Assembly (NCBI GenBank): GCA_022818135.1
Contig: JAFMSR010000002.1
Span: forward strand, 44,244,699-44,308,698
Length of the DNA stretch: 64,000 bases
Source of the DNA: Saxidomus purpurata
Lineage: Eukaryota > Mollusca > Bivalvia > Venerida > Veneridae
Direction of reading: 5' to 3'
Position numbers and translations under genes: made by a program. This document shows positions 50,401-62,400 of the stretch, in pieces (position 1 is the first letter of the stretch; each line of letters begins with the position of its first letter). Below the pieces are notes generated by a model. The model saw only the letters and a program-made list of their open reading frames with translations. It had not been told where the DNA came from and ran no database searches.

Positions 50401-53400
50401 CAGTGGTTAAATAACAGTCACTCAAAATTTGGGGTTGTATTTAAACATTTCCAAAGACTTTATAATATATTGAATGTAACAAGGTCAGTGGAAAAACTAA
50501 AACCTCTATAAAGTACACTCAAGACATCACACTAGTTTTTCGCATACGAAGTAGTCTCTAGAGTCAAAATTTAACCAGCCGCTTAAATTTTCAAACAGCT
50601 GGTTCCAGTACTTACTTCTCTATTTTAGCTTTCAGCAAGCCGACTTTTGCATTAGGACAGGAAACAATCTCCTTGCACGCCTTGTAGAAGGAAATATTCT
50701 CCTGACTGTACTCCTTCTTCAGGAAGTGCTCGAACTCTGCACGGCCTGTCTCGTCATGTAGCAGATCCTCAAAGCTCACTGCCCACTTCTTGATACGGAT
50801 CAATGTTGGTACTTCAACCCTGATCGGTAAAATTGATTGCACATTACAAGTTATTGCGTGTCATTGTAAGATTTTCAGCCGTAAAGACTGTAACGGTTAC
50901 ATTTAAAAAAAACCCATTAAAAATGGTTCATATACCTAACAACTCTCAAAACGCACCTTATAAAAGTCATATATCCTGAGCAGCGACGTTTACAAATGAA
51001 ATTATGCTTGAATTTTGTAATGACCTTGTTTAATTACAAAATACCCGTCAAATCCCTTGTATTGTTAAGTACATTGTGATATGTATCTTTTCCATGGATA
51101 TTTTAAGTGCACAAAACTATGATAAGTACACCCTATGCTATGATAAAAATTAACATATAAACTTCTACTGCATAATCATATGCCAACTATTGACCCACCA
51201 TTACTCAAATATGCATTGGCTATTTTCAATATAGCATCTATCTTTCTCTTTTAGATTACAGTTAATACTAATTTGTATTAGTCCTATGAAGGAAAGAGCT
51301 AGACCACTGGGCAGACCACGGCATGTGTGGTGTGGGTGTCTTGCTTCTTTGCTTTTATATCCAGGTTCATGCTTTAAAACTTAAGTTGTTCTATACTACA
51401 ATACTAGACTAAATTTGCACAAATTATCAAGCATCTAAAACAGGACGTATTAATTTCTTGTTTATACAGTTTAATTATTTATAACTTGTATACCAGTATT
51501 ACTAATGGCCAAGGCTGTATACAGAAGGGAATGGCACATGGCACATTTGCTTGATTAATATCTCATAAAATTTTCATCTGCTTCCATGTGATTATTGAAG
51601 GGCACATTGTGCTAACCACAGGCGCAACCATAGGACAGCTTAACCAGTTTGACCAGTTAGACCCCATGAAGTCAAAGAAGTCTGACATACAAAGAATTTG
51701 ATTGGCTCTAAGGCCTGTTTGTAAAGACATTTGATTGTGAGTCTTTGATTTGATCTCACCCATACTTCTGACATTTAACTAACTCAAACACTGCCAGGAG
51801 CAGATAACTCCACCTTTGTGACCAGTGCAGACTATGATCAGCCTGAACATCCAGGTAGTCTGATCATGATCTTCACTGTTTACTATTGAGTCAATAAAAT
51901 AACACTGAATACCCCTTTAAATAATTAATGGTTCGGTCCAAACTGAAAGATGGACAAGTCCATTTTAAAAATATAACAGGGGTAGGGGTGTTGACATTAT
52001 CCCTACACACTCAGCTCAGCTCTTAGTAAAACAGTTGGCATTTCATTTTGCATCAGAAGTTAGAGGGAGACAACTGCGGAGAAGTAATAACCTATCATAC
52101 ATCGGAGTACATTTACCTCAACAGAATTCTTCATTTTTTCTAGAAGTTATAAATGTGGTAAAAAATCTCCTATAACAGCCAAGGTTTCTGCACAGTCAGC
52201 AGTATTTGCTAAGAAAAAGTGTACAAAACTTTCATGGTAATCACGAAAGCTGTTTCAATAATTAATGTCACCAGTACCTTACTACCTACTTCCACTGTGT
52301 TGAAAACTATTAAACTCATGTAAACTTCAATTCGAGCGCTAATTACCAAGAGTAGATTAAATTTTACAGAAGTGTAACAGCCAATACTGTCTCATTAAAG
52401 TGATGCTTATCCAATTTTAGGTAGATAAAGTGTAAAATATTCCTGAAATAGCTTTATTTTTTTAGTACCAAAGAATCTAGCAGGAGATTTACACTAAAAT
52501 ACAGCAGAGTCTGGTAAATTAGCAAATATTTGAATATAAGCTATACAAAAATAAAGGGCATTCAGCTTAACAGTCTTTCTATTTGTGATAATAAGTGCAC
52601 ATAAAATTCTTACCATAATTTTGTGATAGAATTAAGTGCATAATTAAATACAGGAATTATATGGTTGGTCATGATTTAAAATCAGTTGTTGGTCTGTCTG
52701 TTATTATGTTTTCTGTAACTCATACAAGGGTGGACTTTCGCAAACAAAAATTAGCTACTCATGAGCCAACCACTACAGATATTTGTAGGAGCGTGACATA
52801 CTAAGTATAACATTAATACATAAATTGACCACGCTTTATTTGATTTTAGTTACAATGTCTTTGCAGTCTTTCTATTTCCTTGACCGCAACCATAACTCGC
52901 AATCACTACTGTTTTAACTGTAACAACTAGACCTGTCACTAAATGCAATTAATACCCCTGAAAGACTGCTTTATCAACTGAGGAAGTTAGTAGTAACAGA
53001 ATACCTTGCAAAACAACTAAAACAGAGATATTGTTCTTGGCAATAACTCTGTAATTTTTCAAGATAGAGTTATGGTTCTTGTAAACTGCACTTCCTCTCA
53101 TTGTGCTTGACCATTGTATGAAGTTGTATTGAATTCCAACCAGTAGTTTTCAAGTTATCCTCTGGAGAAAGAAATGTAACGAAGGGCAATAACTCTGTAA
53201 TTACTTAAGATAGAGGTATGTTTCTTGTGCACTGCACTTCCTCTCATTGTGCTTGACCATTGTATAAAGTTTTATTGAATTCCAACTTGCAGTTTACAAG
53301 TTATGCTCTGGAGAAGGAAATGTAACTAAGGGCAATAACTCTGTAATTAGTAAAGATAGAGGTATGTTTCTTGTGCACTGCACTTCCTCTCATTGTGCTT

Positions 53401-56400
53401 GACCATTGTATAAAGTTTTATTGAATTCCAACTTGCAGTTTACAAGTTATGCTCTGGAGAAGGAAATGTAACTAAGGGCAATAACTCTGTAATTAGTAAA
53501 GATGGAGTTATGGTTCTTATGCACTGCATTTCCTTTTTATGTGCTTGACCATTGTATGAAGTTGTATTGAATTTCAGCAAGTAGTTTTCAAGTTATGCTC
53601 CTAACAAGGAAAAATAACAAAGGGCAGTAAAAAGTCAAGATAGAGTTATGGTTTTTGTGCACTGCACTTCCTCTCAATGTGCTTGACCATTATATGAAGT
53701 TGTATTGAATTCCAACCAGGAGTTTTCAAGTTATGCTCCAGACAAGCATAGTGCAACAGACCAACCGCCCAACCACCCAACCAACCACCGGGTTCCCTAA
53801 ACTTCGTTTTGGGGGTATAAATAAAGCTTTAAAGATGGCCAAAACATTAAACAAAGATATGGGCACCACCTTGGTGAGGATGACTGTTAACTTACAATTT
53901 TCTATTGATATCCCACATGGTCTCATCTTCAGATATCCATGGATTGCTGGGTTGGGCAGCCCGCAGGTCTAACAGGGGATCATACTGCATATACTGTTCA
54001 CTGTGCTGGAAAAATCTGGAAAATAAAAAAACATTTAATATCTTTGATTATTAAAATACCCATTACTGTAAATTGGGTACCTTCCACATAACGTTTTGCA
54101 ATTTGTGAGCAGACAAACGTATTCGCGAATTTTAAATTCACGAAAGGAGATTATTCATATAGTAAATCTATGTGCAATGAATATTTTTTGCGAGTTTTTT
54201 AAATTAGCAAAGTAGGAAATTCATGAAAATAGCGAAAAATGAAATAAACGCGAACATTACCCACCTTACAGTAGCTGAGACAGGACCTAAATAGATGCAC
54301 TGAGGTAAAGACAATGAGACTAACATATAACTTCCTTTTCGAGGTATTAAAGTACATATTGTTTGGTAATGACAATAGCTTTACAATGATTTTACATTTA
54401 ACAACTGAAATGCAATACTGATAAATGTCTAAAAATCTAAGCATTTTCATACAGACTAAATTATCTCCGATTTCTGAGAAAATATGGAGTTCTGAGTGTT
54501 AAATTACATTTAACTGATATCAAAAAGTCATCTATTCAAGATTTTTAGCATTCTTGATTTTATTTTTAGGTTCCAGTATTGACCGAGATGACATTACAAT
54601 AATATACAGTCTACGATCTCGGCAATTATTCATGACGCACAGATATTCATGGTGCCACAGCTACGCAAGATATCACCAAAATACTTTTCCTCTTACCACA
54701 AGATACAAATATAGATATTCTATAATCAGAATCAAATCCATTTCCCCGATGACATTGAATGTCTTTCATGGTTAATACTTCCTACAATTCTACTACAATC
54801 TAACAGACAGTTCACTGGAATGTTTGGGAATTTCTTCAAGAAATATGTTGCGTTGTTCCATGCCTTGTTATTAATAAAATATTTTTTTCTGTACATTTAC
54901 AGCTGAACATCTCACTTGTAGGATACAGTTTTTTTTTTCTAAACTGACAAATTTTGACTATTGTTCAACAGAAGTCTTTCAAAATGTGTCTGGTTTATTT
55001 TTTAGGCAAAATGACGAAATGATTTATTGGCTTAGCTCATCTCTACAGTGACAGAGTAAATAGTGCAAGGCAGTCCAAAAGACAGCTACATATAAATTCT
55101 CTCCCCCCCCCTCCCCCTTCCGAGAGGATAACCTTTGATCTCTAAGGGTAACCTTCACCTTAAGTCAGCAAAGTTTGAACACAAGTCTGCAAATGATCTC
55201 AAGGGTGAATTGGCTTTTGGACCAAAACTCGTTGAGTGTATGAAAATCCTCTGAGTATAGACTTTTGCGTATGAAATCCTTAGACATGGAATAGAGAGCA
55301 GACAAAAATTTTATGGATGGACTGACAGATGGATACCATTCCTATATCTGTCTTCTGCTTTGAGGCTGGGGTTAAAAAGTGACCCCAGTCCTGTATTTTG
55401 CTAGAATGGCTTGTTACTGATACAAAATGATTTCAACAATCTGCATTTCCAAGAATTCAACTGAGTAATGATATTAACCAAATTAGGACATTAAGAAAGG
55501 GGTCTACACAATGAGGGCATCATGCCTCCCAGTCATAGAAGCGGGACTTCTGTCACACAGGAAAGGGATATTTGTCACATAGGAAGGGGATAATTGTCAC
55601 ACAGGAAGGGGATAATTGGCACACAGGAAGGAAATGTCTGTGGCACATGAGAAGACTCACAGATAAGTGGGTAACTCTGTCATACTTTAAATCATTTAAT
55701 ATTTATGAGACCTTTATTTTGGCATTTTTTTTTTTGTGAGAGCACTCCTTTGCTAATTCATCGTCTCGCTAATTCTATATTCGCGAATATCTAATTCTTG
55801 TGAACCAATGGGATTGCTATGACTCATGAATTGACCTAGAGTAAATTTATCATGAACTTTTTGTTTCGCAAATTCAAAGTGATTTACAGTACATGTGGAA
55901 GACCTCTGTCATACAAAACAAGAAAATGGAAAGAAAAATTGGTCACAAAGGAAGGGAGCTAATGGCATACATGAACAGATACCTCTGTCACACTGGACGG
56001 TGATCTCTTTCACAGGGGATTACAACCCATATCACATCAAATAAACAAATGATTCTGATGAAAATGATTATGTTTCCCAGTGGGCGGAGTACTATCATGA
56101 CTGTGTGTGAAATCATCTGTTAACTGTTAAGAAGACAGATGTTATTCTGTTACAATATTTCGAATGACAACAATCCGCCCTTAAAAATAACTATTCTCAT
56201 TCATGAATCTGACATTAATAAACACTGTCATCTATGGTAGTGAAACATGATGCCTTACAGGGCGGTGAATGACTTACATTTCAAGAGATTTGGAAAACTT
56301 CATCCGATGCCTTGTCAAAGCTTTTTTCAAATAGTCAACCTGAAATTGGATAAATACATACTTGTGATGTCTTAAATGTATAACTGTAGAATCACGAGAC

Positions 56401-59400
56401 AACAGATAGCTGACAATGTTTGGAGTTAAAAGTAGAGCAACAGCTGTGGCTGAGAGAGTGGTTTTAACTCATTCTTCCTGTTTCATAAAACATGTATTCA
56501 AATAGGAAGCAGAACTTTAATTTTACAGTACTGCAATGTGTCATAATCAGCACATATGGTTTCTTTGCCTGTGTATTTCTCTCTGTTTTTGCCTGTTTTG
56601 CAAAATATTTTCTCAGAATTTTGGCACTTTTACACATGTAATGTTGGACAAGTTCTTAGCCACTTGAATATGAAACTCTTTCTACTAGCCTACAGTTTTT
56701 ATGATAAAGCAAGAAATTTGAAAATTCCACGAAAACCATGATTTTTTACAAAATAATGTCACCAATTTACAATTAAATTGTTCTTTTATGTCACAATGAA
56801 GTTGTGAAATAATATGTTCTTTGTTTTTTATAGCTTGTTTTATAGTAACAGGGTATTAGCCAATAACTGATTTACTCACAATGAAAGTGGGTAATTTAAA
56901 TCTGTTTTACAAAAAGATTCAAGTTTATAAGTCAATCCAATCTTAAGTCATCATTCGGAAACGAAAAAATTGATGCCTGCCAGCCTCCTGCAAACAACAT
57001 CATCATTCCAGTAAGCGGATGTATTCTTTGAAAAATCTGGTTAAAAACTTTGACATCAATTTCAAAGTTTTTGAACCTCATTATCTTAAACGAGATACTG
57101 AAAACAAAATAGAGTGATGTACCTTTCCACAGAAACTAAATAAATACTGTGCAACCTACCTCCTTTATTTTGAGATCTTTGTTTTTTTTCTTACGTGCTG
57201 CCATCTGACTTGGTTGAAAGCACCTGCTTGGTCCCTCATCTAAATATTTTACCTGACCAGGCTGTAAAAATGGGGAAATTCCTTTAGTGTCATACAACAG
57301 TTAAAAGTAAAACAGTTTTTTTTTTCAATTTTAACAGGTGATATCAGTGGTTGATTAGAGAACATGATAATGATGCAAGATGGTGACTGTTAAACAAAAA
57401 TGTGCGATTTATTTAGTCGAAACATTATGTGTACTGTAGATTCTAGACCCATCCAAACATACTTCTTTACATGTACAGTAGAATGTACATACAATTTGTT
57501 CTATATAATTGTTGGTATTGGCGATGCCTCAAGAACAGTGTTAGTTATCTTAGATTTCAGCGGATGGTGCAAGATAAAAAAGTTTCTAATATCATGAGAC
57601 ATCCGTAGATCTTTTACATGTCTGGTGTGTAGTATCAATACATGGGACTCTGGTCTATGGTCTCACCTGAAAGACCATTAGCTACATGAATGGTGAAACA
57701 GGGATTGAACTTACAACCCCATGAATACTTATGCAGTATATTACCACAAGACCATGGATCTACTCAATTGGGTAAAAGTGTACAACCATGACCAACTGGT
57801 ATATTTTACACTATTAACAGGTGAAAAAGTCTTTTCACAACTTACATATTATACATGGAAGGACAGACACACAGACAAACAATGTATAGTAACATTTCTG
57901 TGTCCTCGAGTAAGATAAACCCCAGGATCTAGCAGTCCTGAATGATTTAAGGAATGGAAACTTTAGTCAGGAAGAAACATGGAAGTAATCATATGTTAAA
58001 TAATCAATGCTGTTTGCCTATCGTGGCAATGATGAAAGATGGCAACATAGTCGCAATGATAAAAGAGGGCAACAACCTGAATTGTACACTTGTTATTTTT
58101 CCAGTCTTCTTTTATCTTCTCTCTAACTTTCTGAGTTAGTACCCTACGCAATTTCTGCGTATGGATATCAAATCCTTTGACTTCGAAAAAAGACGTCATG
58201 TCCATACTGAGTGGTCTTTTACGAGGGCTGTTATTTACTGTTTCTGCTATACTGTGTAAACTACGAGGATGTTTGGTCTTTAACAACCCAGGACTGTAAC
58301 TCAAAGGTCTGGGCTTCCTTGAACTTGGATTGTCTGCTGAATCTAGGCTCCTAGGTCTTTTCTTCACCTCGTAAGTTGGATCAAATGGTGCAATGTGGGG
58401 CGGTGGATAAAACCGCGAGTGTGGAAATACAGTTTCAACGAGAATGTCTGGTACGGAATCCTTAGACTCATTCTCCGAATCCTTAGATTCATTCTCAGAA
58501 TCAGAGAGATCTACCATTTTAGCAAGAATGTCGTCAGATGAACTGATATTATGCACAACTTCAGTAGGTTCAGCCTTAACATTATCTTTCGAGGTCACAT
58601 GACTTTTGTTTTCAGTTGTTTCAACAGACTCTTGTTTAGTTCCCTCAGCATCATCAGGAGGCTTGTCTTCACAAGACTCTGATTTTTTGCGCGGTTCTCC
58701 ACAGTAGACTTGCAGACTGTGCCTATTCCATGGTCTTTGGGATTCACGCCTCTCTACTTGTGCAGTAGGTTTCGCAGCTTCCTCAGGGTCTTTGTCAGTC
58801 TCTCTCTTACCTGCTACACAGCTGAGACCACCCATTGTCGCTTCAAATATACATGTCAACACTATAAGTTGTAATTTTCCAAACTAACTACATCCTGTGT
58901 CAATACACATCAGTCCTTCAAACTTAGCGGTTACATAATGGCAAGCTATTTTATCAGTACACGCAATCTTCCACTGATAACACAAAGTATGTCACACTTT
59001 CGGTACTACTAGTTTTTTTTAACGCAGAAAATGAAACCAGAATAGCACACTGAAAGTTCACAGGTGATCGTTATATCACAAAACAGTGAAAATATCCACA
59101 CAGTATTTGCATCCTGTACAGTGGGTCAGACGCAGAAACAGGAAGCTTTCTCTCAGGCCTCTTTTTCGATGTCACCACTTCCCTTATTCATGCTCTCAAG
59201 TACATGAATGGGGCACTCTACAGGGGAAGCACTCATCAGTAATCGGTGTAAACAAACACTTCTCGTAAAGTATCCTCCAATTTTGAAACTGCTATCTAGC
59301 GGTATTAAGTATTCCTAATTCATACCCCAATATATCTGTTTGTATTCTTTGACTTTGGTTGCAACAGTATCTGCGGCAACTGACTCATTTCAGTCCAAGC

Positions 59401-62400
59401 TTAATGCTTACTAACACAGCACTGTGATAAAGTACTTTAATACTTCAATTGTTCTTTTTTTCTCCCCTGAATTGTGGTGCAGGCAGACAACATTGGTGTG
59501 AGGTCAAAAGCTAGTATACAATATATCGAGGGTTGATCGCAAAACTGTCATAAGTCCTTCTTTATTTCATATAAGTTACAACAGTTTTGTGGTCAACCCA
59601 CAATATTCAAACCAAGTTTCTATGAGTTCTAAATATTGCTCACACTGATACTATTGGCCATTATACAAGTTCAACAAGGGGGTCACAGACAACAAAGTAA
59701 AAATACAGTTATTGTTAAGTTTTCAAGTCTATACAAAGTCTACATGTTGTTTGAATGGGGGCAACACACATCAAATTCAAGGTCAATGAAAATGTTGCGA
59801 AAGAAAATAGCATTGAAACTTGTTTCAAAACGGCACACATGGTTCGAATTTCACAAACAAAATGTATATCAAAAGTTCATTGTCAAGGTCATCCCAGGTA
59901 AGTGTTGAAATCTTTTTGAATTTTTTTTACACATGTTCTCGATTTAATGTCTTAAGAGCAGGGCTAATTTTGACCCTAGGTGCATTAGATAGTTGTGGGA
60001 GAGGACCAATAGACAAGGCTACATACCAACTAGATGCCTATGTGCAACATGTCGAGCCCACCAGCTGTCAAAAGGGCTAACTCCTTACCAAGTAGAGATA
60101 GGTCAAAATAAACCTAAATTTTGATGTAACATGCATGTTGTACCACAGAAAAGTGGTCTTGATTTTTCTCTACGAACATAAACAAGAGGGCCATGATAGG
60201 CCATTTATAGTAACACCCAAGACAACTACTTTATAACAAGGGTAGCTCAGATGAATCATCTATGAACAAGACCTGCTCCTGACAAAGATTTCCTGGATAT
60301 TTGGGCCTTGAACCTCAAGTGTGCTTACCTTAGACCTAGAGTGTTACCAAGGTTTTTCCATACTTTGGGCTCTGTGTTGATCTAATTTTTGACCCAAGAT
60401 GACATCAAAATCTCCATACTTGAACTAGAAATCATAAAAACAGCCTTTCTTGAAATTCTTCCATGGATATTTGGCCTCAAAATGTTACCTCTAGAGCATT
60501 AACTAAGGCTTCTTGCCATATTTGGGCTCATGATGGTGGTACCCCTAGTTTTGGACACCCAGATGACCCATATTCGAACTTAAGCTCTAGAATCATCTTG
60601 AAATGAGACCTTTCTGACAAACTTTCCAGCATATTTGGGACTCTGAAAATGGTACCTCCATAGAGTGTTAACAAGGGTTTTTCGACACATTTGGGCTAAG
60701 GACCACTAGGCTTTCTTACACCACTGTCTAAGATTGGGCCCCATAGTTTCGAACGTTGAGCTTATGTAAGTCTATACTCAAACGAACCTTTCTGAGGCAG
60801 GGCAATTTACCCAAGGAGATCTTGACAATCTTGGTAAACACCTCTAGGTGTGCTAACAAAAACGTTAAGTTTCCAAGTCTTATGAACTATTCATTAATCA
60901 CTTTTAAGTTTTTTAACCCAAGTTATGACCCATATTCGAACTTGGGCTACAAATTGGCCCCTAAAACCAACTTTGACTCCTGGGACATAATTTCAACAGG
61001 ATCATGTTGGGCTGAAAATGCTTACCCCTAGAGTAGTTACCAAGGTTAATAATTCCATATGTCAGGAAACTTTATTTCCTAGAATATTTTGACACCATAT
61101 TCAACAAAACTTAGAACTAGAAATGTCTTAACAACCTTTCTGACAAATTTCCAGGATAGTTTGGGCATGAAAATAATTGTCCTTACACTGCCTACATGTA
61201 GTTTAATTCCATATTTGGGCTCATGTGACCTAGTTTTTGACCCCAAGGTAACTCCATATCTAAATTTAGACCCAGAAAATTCAACTGCATACATCCTTTA
61301 CTGACAAATTGCCAGGATATTTGGACTTAAAACAGATAGCACCTGCTAGATTGTTAACAAGATCCATTTTCATTACTTCCCTGTATCTGGTCAGCGGTGA
61401 TGACATAGTTTGACATTCATCCGAGCTCAATTTGAACCCATATAACTTCGAACTGTCCAAATTCAATTACTGGGACAAACATCTTGACCATGTCTACTGT
61501 ACAATTTTGGTAAAAATGTACCACTAGTGTATGACTTCAGTGGTAAAAATTTGGAAATATGGGAGGGTCCAGGGTTCAATCCCCATCAGCCAAGGGGGGT
61601 CCTAATATTCCACACTGAATCTAGCTTTCAGGTGAGCTAATAGCAAAAGGGTTAGCAAGATAAGATTAATCTAATTTAATAGTGTTCCTCAATCGATAAT
61701 AATAAAAGTAAATCTAAAAAAAAAAAAAAAGTATCTCCATTTTGATGCAAAATACATCAAAATCCTTGCATGCATGAAAGAAGAATTGCCTCCCGGACAA
61801 TATCATTCTCCCTGACCACTTTATTCTTGAATCTGACCTTTGGCCTCCAAATGTACCTTGACTTTGGAACTAGAGACCTGGTTCTTGCAGCATGACACTC
61901 TGTCTCATAGAATGGTAATTACATTGACTAACCAACTGCCATGTTAAAACAAGAGACAAGCTAACAGTAATTTGAGTGAATCACAGGGCTGTACATAAAA
62001 TGCTAAGCTGTATAGACCATTTGCGAAATGAGACTTACAATTCAAAATCTTTCCTAAAACTAGCTATACACTCTGTAAATAATAAACCCCCTTGGTATCA
62101 TCAAAAGTTATATTTGAAAAAGATTTTACTACTCAAGCCCCGCAACTTTGACTTACACCAACCATGTACAACTAAGCTCTGGGCCCATTACTTTTGGACA
62201 AGAACATTAGCATTATGTAAGGTCTGGAGATTAGTGTCCACAACATTTTAACCTTTAAGCCCAGGGACACTTTTGACCCAAGGGGAACAAATTGCTGCAA
62301 TCTAGCTAAGACCACTAGGTCATGCTAATACAAAACATCTAAGCTTGTCAGAACAAAGTCTTATTGAATTACTCAATAATAATAATTTTAAAAAAATATT

